Assembly: GCA_002951995.1 (NCBI GenBank)
Contig: CP019797.1
Location: forward strand, 3,580,501 to 3,644,500
Origin: Stenotrophomonas acidaminiphila
GTDB taxonomy: Bacteria > Pseudomonadota > Gammaproteobacteria > Xanthomonadales > Xanthomonadaceae
Direction: 5' to 3'
DNA: 64,000 bases
The notes under the pieces were generated by a model, which worked only from the letters and a program-made list of their open reading frames with translations, ran no database searches and was not told where the DNA came from. Positions 8,520-17,947 of the stretch are shown here, one piece after another; the first letter of the stretch is position 1, and each line of letters opens with the position of its first letter. The position numbers and the translations under genes were made by a program.

Positions 8520-9239
8520 TCAATTGAAGAAATCCGCAATCTCGCGCTGCATGGCCTGGGCTGCGGCGCGCGGATCCGGCGCCAGCCGGATCGGCCGGCC
8601 GACGACGATGGCGTCGGCGCCATCGGCGAACGCCTGGTCCACGCCGACGGTGCGCTGCTGGTCGTCACCCACCGGGCCGCCGGGACGGATGCCCGGGCAG
8701 ACGATGGAGAAACCACGGCCGGTGGCGGCGCGGATCGGCGCGGCCTCCTGGCCGGAGGCGATCACGCCGTCGATGCCGGCGCGCTGCGCGGCCAGCGCGC
8801 GTTCCACCACCACGTCCACCGGCTCGCGGTCGATGCCCATCTGCGCCAGGTCGGGGCGGCCCATCGAGGTCAGCACGGTCACCGCCAGCAGCCGCATGTC
8901 CGAGGTGTTGGCCGCGGCGGCAGCCTGCATCATCGCCGGATGCCAGCCGTGGATCGTGCAGTAGCTCACCGGCCACTGCGACAGCCGCCGGATGACGCCG
9001 GCGACGGTGGCCGGGATATCGAAGAACTTCAGGTCCACGAACACGCGCTTGTCGCGCCTGGCCAGTTCGTCCAGCACGGCGAAGTACTCGCCCGAAGCCA
9101 GCAGTTCCATGCCGATCTTGTAGAACGACACCGCATCGCCCAGCCGCTCGACCCAGTCGATGGCCTCGGCGCGCCCAGGCACGTCCAGCGCGAAGATCAG
9201 GCGCTCGTCGGTGCGCAGCGGCATCGGCCCGCGGCTCAT
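8520..9239 (-). CDS. pyrF: Orotidine 5'-phosphate decarboxylase
   Basis: PyrF decarboxylates OMP to UMP, the last step of pyrimidine synthesis, in the cytoplasm. The start at 9239 gives 239 residues and overlaps the stop of the upstream phosphatase gene as ATGA; an ATG at 9224 is an alternative. The sequence carries the barrel motifs of the family: FALDVP with the first active-site region near the N-terminus, the catalytic DLKFFDIP stretch (Asp-x-Lys-x-x-Asp), and VCPGIRP plus [10 protein letters not shown] for phosphate binding near the end. The overlap implies translational coupling to the acid phosphatase gene, an unusual partner. Identification is certain. Confidence 0.96.
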   Translation of the reverse strand: MSRGPMPLRTDERLIFALDVPGRAEAIDWVERLGDAVSFYKIGMELLASGEYFAVLDELARRDKRVFVDLKFFDIPATVAGVIRRLSQWPVSYCTIHGWHPAMMQAAAAANTSDMRLLAVTVLTSMGRPDLAQMGIDREPVDVVVERALAAQRAGIDGVIASGQEAAPIRAATGRGFSIVCPGIRPGGPVGDDQQRTVGVDQAFADGADAIVVGRPIRLAPDPRAAAQAMQREIADFFN

Positions 9240-10138
9240 TGGGCCAGCTCCAGCGCGGCGCGCTTGGCGGCGCGGCGCTCGGCTTCGGGCAACGACCAGG
9301 CATTGTTGAACTGCGCCGGCTCCCAGCCGCCATAGGTGGGATTGGACAGCATCCACCAGCGCTGCCCGAACCAGCCCTGGTGGGCCTGCAGCAGCGCATC
9401 GCGGCCGGCCTGGGTGTTGACCCCGATCGCGGCGAAGTCGCTGAGCTGGTCGCCGAACTGCATCAGCACCCGGTACTGCCGCGCCACCAGCTGGCGGCGG
9501 CAGGCCTTCTCGCTGCCTTCCTGCTCGCAGCCGGCCACGTACTTGTCCAGGCCCAGGTAGACGTCGTCGCCGGCCACCGGGAAGCCCAGCCGGCGCAGGT
9601 TGGCCAGGGTGACGTCCTTCATGTGCTCGGTGCGGTTGGTGACGTAGATCATGGTCACGCCCTTGGCCGCCGCGGCCTGCGCGAACTCGACCGCGCCCGG
9701 CACCGCGCCGGCCTTGCCTTCGGACACCCAGGCGTCCCAGCTGACGTCGTCGTAGCTGCCGCCGTTGCGCACCAGCCGCGCCTGGTAGGGCGAGTTGTCC
9801 AGCACGGTTTCGTCCACGTCCACCACCACCGCCGGCTTCAGCCCGGGCGACTGCTGGCTGCCGCCTTCCTGCGGCAGCAGCGCGGTCCAGGACGGGTCGG
9901 CGAGCGCGCGGTCCAGCTGCGCGGCGGCGGCACGCCAGGTCTGCAGGGCGTTGGCGCGGTATTCCTGCGAGCGCTGCACCCACAGCACCGCGTTCAGGTT
10001 GTCATTGGGGCCATCGCTGGCGGCCGCCAGCGGCGCCGGGACGGCGGGCTCGCCGTGGACCAGGGGCCGGGACGTGCTGCACGCGGCCAGCGACAGCAGC
10101 GCGCCAGCGAGCAGGAGGGAGTGGCGGATTCGGGACAT
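9236..10138 (-). CDS. 5'-nucleotidase, lipoprotein e(P4) family (acid phosphatase, HAD type IIIB)
   Basis: Outer-membrane or periplasm-facing lipoprotein phosphatase that removes phosphate from nucleotides such as NMP, allowing nucleoside uptake. From the ATG at 10138 the protein has 300 residues; a GTG two codons upstream is an alternative. The signal peptide ends in the lipobox LAAC. The HAD nucleophile motif [12 protein letters not shown] is present, followed by the second motif VTNRTEHM with its Thr, and a later GDQLSDF acidic motif, all typical of the e(P4) family. It shares an ATGA overlap with pyrF, so a scavenging enzyme is coupled to a de novo pyrimidine enzyme. The family call is firm. 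Confidence 0.9.
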   Translation of the reverse strand: MSRIRHSLLLAGALLSLAACSTSRPLVHGEPAVPAPLAAASDGPNDNLNAVLWVQRSQEYRANALQTWRAAAAQLDRALADPSWTALLPQEGGSQQSPGLKPAVVVDVDETVLDNSPYQARLVRNGGSYDDVSWDAWVSEGKAGAVPGAVEFAQAAAAKGVTMIYVTNRTEHMKDVTLANLRRLGFPVAGDDVYLGLDKYVAGCEQEGSEKACRRQLVARQYRVLMQFGDQLSDFAAIGVNTQAGRDALLQAHQGWFGQRWWMLSNPTYGGWEPAQFNNAWSLPEAERRAAKRAALELAQ

Positions 10139-10219
10139 GGGCACGGCTACCGGACAGAACGAAAACCCGGCAAGTTTACCGGCTCGCCACCCGCCCGGCG
10201 TCGGCGACGCGCCCTCGGC

Positions 10220-10225
10220 TATGCT
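10220..10225 (+). promoter_or_regulatory. -10-like box TATGCT upstream of yceH
   Basis: GGC-TATGCT-TGCGCC, 32 bases before the yceH ATG. The TATGCT-N-GCGCC pattern recurs at 4169 and 27368. Confidence 0.4.
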
Positions 10226-10257
10226 TGCGCCCCCTCGCGCGACCGGATGCCGACACG

Positions 10258-10917
10258 ATGACCGACACCCCTGCCCCCTTGCCCGTACCCGTGCTCGACG
10301 CCGCGCAGATGCGCGTGCTCGGCTGCCTGGTCGAGAAGGAAGCGACCACGCCCGAGACCTACCCGCTGACCGTCAACGCCGCCCAGACCGCGGCCAACCA
10401 GAAGACCGCGCGCGACCCGGTGATGAACCTGGATGCGGGTACCGTGCAGCACGCCCTGCGCCAGCTGGAAGCGATGGGCCTGGCGCGCCAGCATTTCTCC
10501 GCGCGCGCCGAACGCTATGAACACCTGCTTGGCGGCAAGCTGGACCTGCCACGGCAGCAGGTCGCGCTGCTGGGCCTGCTGTTGCTGCGCGGCCCGCAGA
10601 CCGCCGGCGAGCTGGCCACGCGCAGCGAGCGGATGGCGAAGTTCGCCGACGCCGAGGACCTGCGCCACCAGCTCGGGCGCCTGATCCAGCGGGGGCTGGC
10701 GGTGCAGCTGCCACGCGCGGCCGGCCAGCGCGAGGACCGCTACATGCACCTGCTCGGCGGCCCGGTGGACGTGGACGCGCTGGCGGCGCAGTTCCGCGCA
10801 CCCGCGGGCGCGGCCGCGGGCAACGGCGCGCTGGAAGACCGCGTGGCGCAGCTCGAAGCCACCGTGGCGGCGCTGCAGGAGCAGCTGGCACAGCTGCAGT
10901 CCCGGCTGGACGATTGA
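10258..10917 (+). CDS. yceH: YceH family protein (DUF480)
   Basis: YceH-like protein of 219 residues, made of two winged-helix domains with a C-terminal coiled coil. Its cellular role is not established. Family hallmarks are visible: [20 protein letters not shown] and [21 protein letters not shown] in the first domain, and the [12 protein letters not shown] and [16 protein letters not shown] repeats that close each domain. The last 35 residues ([20 protein letters not shown]) form an evident coiled coil. The ATG at 10258 was chosen over upstream in-frame codons because family proteins begin near here. It is followed by a REP hairpin and then the insertion sequence. Confidence 0.9.
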   Translation: MTDTPAPLPVPVLDAAQMRVLGCLVEKEATTPETYPLTVNAAQTAANQKTARDPVMNLDAGTVQHALRQLEAMGLARQHFSARAERYEHLLGGKLDLPRQQVALLGLLLLRGPQTAGELATRSERMAKFADAEDLRHQLGRLIQRGLAVQLPRAAGQREDRYMHLLGGPVDVDALAAQFRAPAGAAAGNGALEDRVAQLEATVAALQEQLAQLQSRLDD

Positions 10918-10923
10918 GCCAAC

Positions 10924-10951
10924 GTAGCTGCGGGGCTTGCCCCGCAGGGGG
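10924..10951 (+). repeat. REP element, GTAG head (SMAG-like)
   Basis: GTAG (10924-10927) is followed at once by a perfect 9-bp stem, CTGCGGGGC-TT-GCCCCGCAG (10928-10947), and then GGGG. The same layout with a different stem sequence is at 63684. Such GTAG-headed REPs are known in Stenotrophomonas and are moved by RAYT transposases. Confidence 0.8.
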
Positions 10952-11069
10952 CATCACCGTGGACGCCCCGCCAGCGGCCAAGGCCCACCGCCGCGCCGCG
11001 ATGCATGCCGCGGCCATGCCTCCGGCAGGCGCGCCCCGCCGCCCGGGCACGTCCCAGGTGCGGCGCGGC

Positions 11070-12014
11070 CTAGGTGTGTAAACCCAGCAGGTTGTTCAGT
11101 GGTATGCGGGAGATGGGTGGTTTGTAGCCAAGACTGGCGTGAGGGCGGTGCCAGTTGTAGTGGTGCAACCAGCCATGGAGGGCATCGGCGCGCTGCCCGG
11201 AGTTGTCATAGGCGCGGGCATAGGCCCATTCGCGCAGGCTGGTCTGCACCAGACGTTCGGCCTTGCCGTTGGTGCGGGGCGTATAGGGACGCGTGCGCAG
11301 GTGGCGCAGGCCGAGCCGACGGACCAGGCGCTGGAAGCGGCGCGACCTGTAGCAGGTGCCATTGTCGGTCAACACCCGCTCGAAGCACACGCCCAGGCTG
11401 CGGTAGTAGCGCACCGTACGGATCAGGGCCTTGCAGGCACTGGTCCCGCGCTCGTCCGGCTCGATGGAGGCGAAGGCCACGCGCGAGTGATCGTCGATGG
11501 CCAGGTGGACGTATTCCCAGCCGATGCCCCGGTGCCGGCGCGACCGGTCGCCGGTGACACGGTGGCCGGGGGAGCCGATCCGCCCCAGCTTCTTGATATC
11601 CAGATGCAGCAGTTGGCCCGGTAGGGCGTATTCGTAGCGGTTGTGCGGCAGCGCCGGTTCCAGTTCGGCCAGCCGATGCAGGCCGGCGCGGCGCAGCACC
11701 CGGGCGATGGTGCTTGGCGCCACGGACAGGCGCTGGGCGATCTGGCGATAGGTCTGGCGTGAGCGGCGCTGCTCCAGCACCTGCGCCACGATCACCGGGG
11801 ATAGGGCGTGGGGACTGGAATGCGGTCGGGAGCTGCGGTCCGTCAAACCACCCGGACCCTCCTCCCGGTAGCGCTTGAGCCACTTATAGGCCGTGCGTAC
11901 GCTCACGCCGGCCGCGTGGGCGGCCTCTTCGATGCGCAGGCCCTGTACCAGGATGCGGTCCACAAGCAGGGCTCGACCGCGTGGGCTCAAACGGGCATGT
12001 TTATGCAGGTTCAT
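11070..12014 (-). CDS. IS481-family transposase
   Basis: Transposase of 314 residues. It has an N-terminal helix-turn-helix (residues about 20-60, GVSVRTAYKWLKRYREEG) and a DDE integrase core with Asp139 (HLDIKK), Asp217 (LTDNGT) and Glu253 (NGKAERL), a 35-residue spacing between the last two as in the family. The ATG at 12014 is chosen because it opens the basic N-terminus common in IS481 members; upstream in-frame codons run through the IS end. The stop codon TAG lies outside the inverted repeat, in the flanking CTAG, so it is supplied by the target site. The frame is intact, so the element may be active. Confidence 0.93.
   Translation of the reverse strand: MNLHKHARLSPRGRALLVDRILVQGLRIEEAAHAAGVSVRTAYKWLKRYREEGPGGLTDRSSRPHSSPHALSPVIVAQVLEQRRSRQTYRQIAQRLSVAPSTIARVLRRAGLHRLAELEPALPHNRYEYALPGQLLHLDIKKLGRIGSPGHRVTGDRSRRHRGIGWEYVHLAIDDHSRVAFASIEPDERGTSACKALIRTVRYYRSLGVCFERVLTDNGTCYRSRRFQRLVRRLGLRHLRTRPYTPRTNGKAERLVQTSLREWAYARAYDNSGQRADALHGWLHHYNWHRPHASLGYKPPISRIPLNNLLGLHT
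11075..11098 (+). repeat. IS481 inverted repeat, left
   Basis: Begins TGTGTAAACC and ends GGTTGTTCA. Seventeen of its 24 bases match the other end in inverse orientation, including the whole 10-base inner block. Confidence 0.85.
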
Positions 12015-12072
12015 CCGGGGCTCCTGGGGGCTGGTTGGCTTCGTAACCCCCATCTTCCAGCGATGCCCCGGA

Positions 12073-12096
12073 TGAACAACCTACTGAGAGATCACA
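12073..12096 (-). repeat. IS481 inverted repeat, right
   Basis: Read on the minus strand it begins TGTGATCTCT and ends GGTTGTTCA, matching the end at 11075. Confidence 0.85.
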
Positions 12097-12097
12097 G

Positions 12098-12619
12098 CTA
12101 GCCCGTCGCCGGCGTGTTGAGGAACAGCAGCAGGTCCTCGTCCTTGCCGGGCAGGCGCACGCTGCCGTTGGCCTGGAATCCAAGCTTTTCCAGCAATGCG
12201 ACCGACCGCGCGTTGCCCGGCGTCACGATCGCGCACAGCGCCCCCAGCCGCAGCACAGCGCGTGCATGGCCCAGCACCGCCCGCGCCGCCTCCAGCGCAT
12301 AGCCCTGGCCGGTATGCCGCGCGAGCAGGGCGTAGCCGAGATCGGCATGCGGCAGCGCGGCGCGGTGCACCAGCCCGGCATTGCCCAGCCAGGCGCCGTC
12401 GCTGCGCCGCTCGACCGCGTACATGCCGTAGCCGTGCCGTTCGTAGCTCACCATCGGCCCGTTGCGGATGCAGTCCCGCGCCTGTTCCAGGGTCCGCACC
12501 CCGCGGTCGCCGATGTAGCGGTGGAAGCCCGGCTCGTTGAGCAGCTCCAGCATCGCCGCGGCATCGCCGTCGTCGTCGCGCAGCAGGCGCAGGCGCAGTC
12601 GTTCGGTTTCTATCAGCAT
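12098..12619 (-). CDS. GNAT family N-acetyltransferase (RimJ/Acetyltransf_3 type)
   Basis: Cytoplasmic acetyl-CoA-dependent acetyltransferase of 173 residues; the substrate is unknown. It opens with MLIETERLRLRLL, the usual start of this subgroup. The acetyl-CoA loop is ARHTGQGYALEAARAVL (R/Q-x-x-G-x-G/A type), followed by VTPGNARSVALLEKLGF, the conserved asparagine-serine motif. The stop TAG belongs to a CTAG that flanks the insertion sequence, so the element landed exactly at the end of this gene without changing the protein. Identification of the fold is confident; the role is not. Confidence 0.9.
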   Translation of the reverse strand: MLIETERLRLRLLRDDDGDAAAMLELLNEPGFHRYIGDRGVRTLEQARDCIRNGPMVSYERHGYGMYAVERRSDGAWLGNAGLVHRAALPHADLGYALLARHTGQGYALEAARAVLGHARAVLRLGALCAIVTPGNARSVALLEKLGFQANGSVRLPGKDEDLLLFLNTPATG

Positions 12620-12690
12620 TGCCTAGCCCGCCGCGGTCGTTGCATGCAGGGTCGCTCCACGCAGGCGTGGGCGCAAGCGCCCGCCGGCGG

Positions 12691-14675
12691 CTAGTCGAAC
12701 AGCGCCTGGATCGCCGCCAGCCCGGCCTGCGCGCGTTCCTTCTTGTGCGCGGCGTCGGCCACCGGGTCGGCGCCGTCGCGCTGGATCTCGGCCGCCGGCA
12801 GCTCGTCGAAGAAGCGGCTGGGCTTGAGCCGCACGTGCTCGCCGAACTTGCGGGTCAGGCGGCTGTAGCTCATCCACAGCTGGATCTTGGCGCGGGTGAT
12901 GCCCACGTACAGCAGGCGCCGCTCTTCCTGCAGGTTGCCCTCGTCGAGGCTGACCTGGTGCGGCAGCACGCCGTCCTCGCAGCCGACGATGAACACATAC
13001 GGGAACTCCAGGCCCTTGGAGGCGTGCAGGGTCATCATCCGCACCTGGTTGCCGCCGTCGTCCTTGTCGCTGCGCGAGATCAGCGCCAGCTGCGCGGCCA
13101 TGTCCGCGGCACTGGCGCCACGCGGGCCGTTCTCGAACCACGAGGCCAGCTCCTCGAGGTTGGCGGCGCGGCGCTCGTAGCCGGCGGTGTCCTTGGCCTG
13201 GTGGCGCAGCTCGGCCAGCAGGCCCGAATCCTTGGCCACGCGCCGCACCAGGTCGCCGGAGGACATCTGCCGCATGTCCATGCGCAGCGCGCGCAGGATG
13301 TCGGTGAAGCGGCTCAGGCTGTTGGCCGCGCGCGGCGGCAACTGCGCCAGCGCGCCCATCGCCTCGGCGGCCTGCGCCATCGACATGCCCTTGTCCGATG
13401 CCAGCTCCGCCAGCTTGGCCAGGGTACCGGCGCCGACGTCGCGCTTGGGCGCCTGTACCGCGCGCATGAACGCGGTGTCGTCGTCGGGGTTCACCAGCAG
13501 CCGCAGCCAGGCCAGGGTGTCCTTCACTTCCTGCCGTTCCAGGAACACGGTGCCGCCGGTCAGGTGGTAGGGCACCCCGACCATCTGCAGCGCCTTTTCC
13601 AGTGGCCGGCTCTGGAAGTTGCCGCGGAACAGGATGCAGAAATCGCTCCAGGGCGCGCGCCGGCTGGTGGCAATGAACTGGATCTCGGCGGCCACCTTTT
13701 CCGCTTCGTGCTCGCTGTTGCGGCATTCCCACACGCGGATGCGCTCGCCGTCGGCCTGGTCGGACCACAGCGTCTTCAGGTGCTCGTGCGGGTTGTGCGC
13801 GATCAGCGCGTTGGCCGCGCGCAGCACGCGGTTGGAACAACGGTAGTTCTGTTCGAGCTTGATGATCTGCAGCGACGGGTATTCCACCGCCATGTTCTGC
13901 AGGTTCTCGGGGTTGGCGCCACGCCAGGCGTAGATCGACTGGTCGTCGTCGCCCACGCAGGTGAAGTTGCCGGCCGGGCCGGCCAGCTGCTTGAGCAGCC
14001 GGTACTGGGCATCGTTGGTGTCCTGGCACTCGTCCACCAGCAGGTAGCCGATGCGTTCGCGCCAGGCCAGGGCGATGTCCGGGTTCTCTTCCAGCACCTG
14101 CACCGGCAACCGGATCAGGTCGTCGAAATCGACCGCGTTGAAGGCGGTCAGCCGCGCCTGGTACAGCGCGTAGACCATCGCTGCGTCCTTCTCGCGGTTG
14201 CTGCGCGCGGCGGCCATCGCCTGTTCCGGCGACAGGCCGCTGTTCTTGGCCCGCGAAATCAGGTTCTTCATGTCCTCGATGTCGTCGGGCTTGGCATTGC
14301 CGCCGCCGAGCAGGTCCTTGACCTGGGCGGCCGCATCGTCGGCATCGAAGATCGAGAACCCGCGCTTCAGCCCCACCGCGGCGTGTTCGATCTGCAGGAA
14401 CTTCAGCCCCAGCGCGTGGAACGTGCAGATGGTCACGTCCTCGGCCTGCCCACCGTGCAGGCGCTTGGCCACGCGCTCGCGCATTTCCTTGGCCGACTTG
14501 TTGGTGAAGGTGATCGCGGCGATGCGGCGGGCGCTGTAGCGGCCACTGCCGATCAGGTGGGCGATCTTCTCCACGATCACCCGGGTCTTGCCGCTGCCGG
14601 CGCCGGCCAGCACCAACAGGGGGCCTTGGGTGTGCAGCACCGCCGCGCGTTGGGGGGATTGAGGGAGTCCAGCAT
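12691..14675 (-). CDS. rep: ATP-dependent DNA helicase Rep (frame broken at 14652-14657)
   Basis: Rep is a 3'-5' superfamily 1 helicase that removes proteins ahead of replication forks. The helicase motifs are complete: GAGSGKT (Walker A), DDDQSIYAWRGA, EQNYRCS, TLHASKGLEFPYVF and RRLLYVGITRAK. The ATG at 14675 reads MLDSLNPP, then the frame is lost in a run of six C (minus strand; 14652-14657). One extra C gives MLDSLNPPQRAAVLHTQGP, the normal Rep start, and a 661-residue protein of standard length. Since the rest is intact and Rep is important, I take the break as a sequence error. The gene is divergent from the Sel1-like gene. Confidence 0.9.
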
Positions 14676-14755
14676 GGGTATGGGGGGATATCGTTATGGA
14701 TTCTAGCGAGAATCCATGTGCTACGCTCCGCCACAGCCAAGGATCCGGAGGCTGT

Positions 14756-15529
14756 ATGCGCAGAATAGGGAATGTAGGGGTGTTGCTACTTGCAGCCGTC
14801 TGTATCGCTGTTTTACCCACCAGCGCCGCAACCGCACAGTCGTCGGGCGTGCCACAGGAATTCGACCAGGATCTTGTAGCTGCGGGGCTCCTGTCGTCCC
14901 ACCCGGACATCCTGTATCGGAATTTCGGCATGGACCTTCTGGGACGCGGCCACCACGAGAGGGGGATGAAGGCGCTTCTGCGTGCAGCAAGCTATTCCGA
15001 CAAGCCCTCACAGGCCATCATCGCCGAGGCCTACCTGGAAGGCCGGTTTGGACTTCACCGCGATCCCGCCACGGCCTACGTATGGATGGATATGGCCGCC
15101 GAACGGGGCTATCCGGAACTCGTAGTGCTTCGTGAAAAATACTGGGCCAACCTGACTGCGGCAGAACGCTCTCAGGCTCTGGCGTCCGGCTCTTCGATAT
15201 ATACACGCTACGGGGACGAAGTCGCCAGGCCGAAGCTGGCGAGGGTGCTGCGGCGAGGCATGCGCGAAGTGACCGGAAGCCGCACGGGTTTCGGGGGCAA
15301 CGTGACCATCGTGGGGCCTCTGCTGGAAGGTGGAAGCGGGGCTCCATCGGCCTCTCACGATGCGGCGGCCGTCCCATCGACACGTATTCCGGGCGGCAAG
15401 TTCTATCACTCTTCGCTCTGGCAACCCCAGCAATACTTTCGACAACAGGACATGGACTGGAAGGAGCGTGTTGGTCCCACACTTTTCTCCCAGGTCAGGG
15501 TCGGCCGACCGGTCATGGACAGGCCGTAA
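14756..15529 (+). CDS. Secreted Sel1-repeat-like protein
   Basis: Exported protein of 257 residues. The start at 14756 has a GGAGG ribosome site four bases upstream and opens a signal peptide (core VGVLLLAAVCIAVLPTSA, likely cleaved at ATA-Q). One Sel1/TPR-like unit is clear near residues 80-110 (AIIAEAYLEGRFGLHRDPAT, then AYVWMDMAAERGY). The C-terminal 90 residues, with GGKFYHSSLW and WKERVG, match nothing I know. Base composition looks lower in GC than neighbouring genes, which may point to acquisition. Sel1 proteins commonly mediate protein contacts at the envelope; no partner is evident here. Confidence 0.7.
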   Translation: MRRIGNVGVLLLAAVCIAVLPTSAATAQSSGVPQEFDQDLVAAGLLSSHPDILYRNFGMDLLGRGHHERGMKALLRAASYSDKPSQAIIAEAYLEGRFGLHRDPATAYVWMDMAAERGYPELVVLREKYWANLTAAERSQALASGSSIYTRYGDEVARPKLARVLRRGMREVTGSRTGFGGNVTIVGPLLEGGSGAPSASHDAAAVPSTRIPGGKFYHSSLWQPQQYFRQQDMDWKERVGPTLFSQVRVGRPVMDRP

Positions 15530-15653
15530 TCGCCTGCGTCTTGCGCGCCCGGGTTTCGGCAGCCGTCGGCATGAGCTGAGCTCGGTTTCCGGGTAACCGG
15601 TGCCCTTGGGGGAGCCCCTCGATACCGGTGCGCGCCTGGACCACGCGCCCGGC

Positions 15654-15659
15654 TAAAAT
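15654..15659 (+). promoter_or_regulatory. -10 box TAAAAT of tdk
   Basis: TAAAAT ends five bases before the tdk ATG at 15665, implying a leaderless transcript. Confidence 0.55.
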
Positions 15660-15664
15660 GCCCC

Positions 15665-16285
15665 ATGGCCAAGCTCTACTTCTACTACTCGGCGATGAAC
15701 GCCGGGAAGACCACCACTTTGCTGCAATCGGCGCACAACTACCGCGAACGCGGCATGCGCGTGGCGATCCTGACCCCGCGCCTGGACCACCGCGCCGGCC
15801 ACGGCGTGGTCGCCTCGCGGATCGGTCTGCAGGCCGAGGCCACCGCTTTCGACCACGACACCGACCTGCAGCGCCTGGTCGAAGGCGACATCGCCGCGCA
15901 CGGGCGGCTGGGCTGCGTGCTGGTGGACGAGGCGCAGTTCCTGACCAAGGCGCAGGTGTGGCAACTGAGCGAGGTGGTGGACCAGCTGCGCATCCCGGTG
16001 CTGTGCTACGGCCTGCGCACCGATTTCCGCGGCGAGCTGTTCGAGGGCAGCCAGTACCTGCTGGCGTGGGCCGACGAGATGCAGGAGATCAAGACCATCT
16101 GCCACAGCGGCAAGAAGGCAACCATGACCGTGCGCGTGGACGGGAACGGCTTTGCGGTGCAGGACGGGCCGCAGGTGGAGATCGGTGGCAACGACCGCTA
16201 CGTGTCGGTCAGCCGCGCCGAGTTCAAGAAGATCACCCGCGGCGAGGGCCGGATCGAACCGATGCAGGCGCCGCTGCCCCTGTGA
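15665..16285 (+). CDS. tdk: Thymidine kinase (type II)
   Basis: Phosphorylates thymidine to dTMP in the salvage pathway, in the cytoplasm. The 206-residue protein has the P-loop SAMNAGKTT at 9-17, the Walker B motif LVDEAQF, and the YGLRTDF and [11 protein letters not shown] substrate-side motifs of the type II family. Type II enzymes usually hold a structural zinc with two cysteine pairs. Here the first pair reads ICHSGKK and the later cysteine position reads YVSVSR, so zinc ligands seem to be missing. The TAAAAT box lies five bases upstream of the ATG. Identification is certain. Confidence 0.95.
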   Translation: MAKLYFYYSAMNAGKTTTLLQSAHNYRERGMRVAILTPRLDHRAGHGVVASRIGLQAEATAFDHDTDLQRLVEGDIAAHGRLGCVLVDEAQFLTKAQVWQLSEVVDQLRIPVLCYGLRTDFRGELFEGSQYLLAWADEMQEIKTICHSGKKATMTVRVDGNGFAVQDGPQVEIGGNDRYVSVSRAEFKKITRGEGRIEPMQAPLPL

Positions 16286-16342
16286 CCGCACGGCCGTGGC
16301 GCCGGCATCCGCGGCCGGCGCGGCGGCGGGCCAGCGGCGGGC

Positions 16343-17788
16343 TCAATGCCCGCCTTCGGCGGCCAGCCGGTCCAGGTCGATGCCCTGGCGGCGCAGGATC
16401 GCGGCCGAGCGCAGCGCGTAGAACGCCAGGTAGGCGAAGCACGCCACGCCCACCCAGAAGCTCATGTGGATGCCGGCGGTGTCGGCCAGCACGCCCTGCA
16501 GCAGCGGCACCAGCGCGCCGCCCATGATCATCATCACCAGCAGGCTGCTGCCCTGGTTGGTGTGGCGGCCGAGCCCGGCGATGGCCAGTGCGAACACGCA
16601 CGGCCACATGGTGCTGCAGAACAGGCCCGAGCTGATGAAGGCCATGGCGCTGGTGCGGCCGTCGCTGGCCATGCCCACCAGCAGCGCGGCGATGCCGCAC
16701 AAGGCGAAGTACAGCAGCATCCGCGCCGGGTTGCCGCGGCTGAGCAGGGTGGCGGCGATCATCACCACGATCACCCCGGCATAGCCGTAGAACTGCGCCA
16801 CCTCGTGGCGCAGCGCCGCGTTCACCGCCAGGAACACACCGAAGGCGACGAACGGCAGGACCAGGGTCAGCATGCGCCTGGCGCCGCCGCCAATCTCGAA
16901 CGCGCCGGCGGCGCCGGTCCAGCGGCCGATCATCAGGCTGGCCCAGTACAGCGACACGTAGGGCGCGACCGCGGCCGTGTCCACGCCCAGGTGCTCGCGC
17001 ATGTAGGCCGGCAGGTGCGCGCCGGTGGACACCTCCACCCCGACGTAGAGGAAGATCGCGAGCATGCCCAGCAGCAGCTGCGGGTAGGCGAACGCCGAGG
17101 ACCGGTGCGCCAGGCTGGCGGTGTCCTGCGCCTCGCTGCGGGCGACGCCCTCCAGGTCGATATGGTTGGGCACCGAGGAGAACTTCAGGAACAGCGCCAC
17201 CAGCACGAAGGCCGCGCCCAGCACCAGGTAGGGCATCTTGACGCTCTCGATGCTGGCTTCGGTGTTGCCGCTGGCCACGCTGCCGAAGATCGCCACGCTG
17301 ACCAGCAGCGGGCCGATGGTGGTGCCGAAGTTGTTGACCCCGCCGGCCAGGGTCAGGCGCTGCGCGCCGGTGGCCGGATTGCCCATCACGATGGCCAGCG
17401 GGTTGGCCGCGATCTGCTGCAGCGAGAACCCCAGGCCGACGATGAACAGGCCCGACAGCATCAGCACGAACGAGCCGCTGTTGGCCGCCGGATAGAACAG
17501 CAGCGTGCCCAGCGCCGACACCAGCAGGCCCAGGCAGATGCCGTTGCGGTAGCCGATGCGGCTGAGCAGGTCCTGGCCGGCGAGCCGGGAGACGCCGAAA
17601 TAGACCAGCGAGCCGACCGTGTAGGCGATGTAGAACGCGAACGACACCAGCTGGCTCTGCGCGTGGCTGAGGTTGAAGGCCTTCTGGAAGACCGGGATCA
17701 GGATGTCGTTGCTGGCGGCGACGAAGCCCCAGAAAAAAAACACCGTGATGAGCACACCGAACTGCGACCAGCGGGTTTTCTGCGTCAT
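16343..17788 (-). CDS. FHS-family sugar:H+ symporter (FucP/GluP/NagP type)
   Basis: Inner-membrane major facilitator of 481 residues with about 12 hydrophobic segments. It belongs to the fucose-hexose-symporter group: the N-terminal FFFWGFVAASNDILIPVFQK and the QQIAANPLAIVMG and LAGGVNNFGTTIGPL signatures are typical. The sugar could be glucose, galactose, fucose or N-acetylglucosamine; the sequence alone does not decide. It has a good sigma70-like promoter 130-160 bases upstream (17918-17947), leaving a leader of roughly 120 bases. No sugar regulator or catabolic gene is adjacent. The opgD gene lies upstream in the same direction but is separated by 260 bases. Confidence 0.88.
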   Translation of the reverse strand: MTQKTRWSQFGVLITVFFFWGFVAASNDILIPVFQKAFNLSHAQSQLVSFAFYIAYTVGSLVYFGVSRLAGQDLLSRIGYRNGICLGLLVSALGTLLFYPAANSGSFVLMLSGLFIVGLGFSLQQIAANPLAIVMGNPATGAQRLTLAGGVNNFGTTIGPLLVSVAIFGSVASGNTEASIESVKMPYLVLGAAFVLVALFLKFSSVPNHIDLEGVARSEAQDTASLAHRSSAFAYPQLLLGMLAIFLYVGVEVSTGAHLPAYMREHLGVDTAAVAPYVSLYWASLMIGRWTGAAGAFEIGGGARRMLTLVLPFVAFGVFLAVNAALRHEVAQFYGYAGVIVVMIAATLLSRGNPARMLLYFALCGIAALLVGMASDGRTSAMAFISSGLFCSTMWPCVFALAIAGLGRHTNQGSSLLVMMIMGGALVPLLQGVLADTAGIHMSFWVGVACFAYLAFYALRSAAILRRQGIDLDRLAAEGGH

Positions 17789-17917
17789 GGCATCCCGATC
17801 TCGTTGTCGTCGTCACCGCGGGCGCGCCAGGTCCGCCCTTGCGGCGCCGTGGAGGGCCCTTGCGCTACGGTCGCCTCGCGCCATGCGCCTTCCCCGGGCG
17901 GCGACGGACCGTCGGCC

Positions 17918-17947
17918 GTTTTAGGCGCGATCGGGCGATGCTGTCAA
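17918..17947 (-). promoter_or_regulatory. Sigma70-like promoter for the sugar permease
   Basis: On the minus strand TTGACA (17942-17947), an 18-base spacer and TAAAAC (17918-17923). This is the best -35/-10 pair in the window. It points at the permease gene, giving a 5' leader of about 120 bases in which I see no riboswitch. Confidence 0.6.

Larger units (their letters stand above)
11075..12096 (-). mobile_element. IS481-family insertion sequence, 1022 bp
   Basis: Terminal inverted repeats of 24 bases were matched by eye: TGTG, six variable bases, CAG, one variable base, then AGGTTGTTCA, at 11075-11098 and, inverted, at 12073-12096. CTAG stands one base outside each end (11070-11073 and 12098-12101), consistent with the CTAG-containing targets known for IS481 elements. 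Both CTAGs have coding duty: one ends the transposase gene and the other ends the adjacent acetyltransferase gene. Confidence 0.92.

Noticed and set aside
12669..12682. GGGCGC-AA-GCGCCC hairpin between the acetyltransferase and rep
   Set aside because: It resembles a REP stem but lacks the GTAG head and the flanking G4; too short to call.
12619..14706. Plus-strand open frame opposite rep
   Set aside because: Mirror frame of the helicase gene with low-complexity His/Gln composition.
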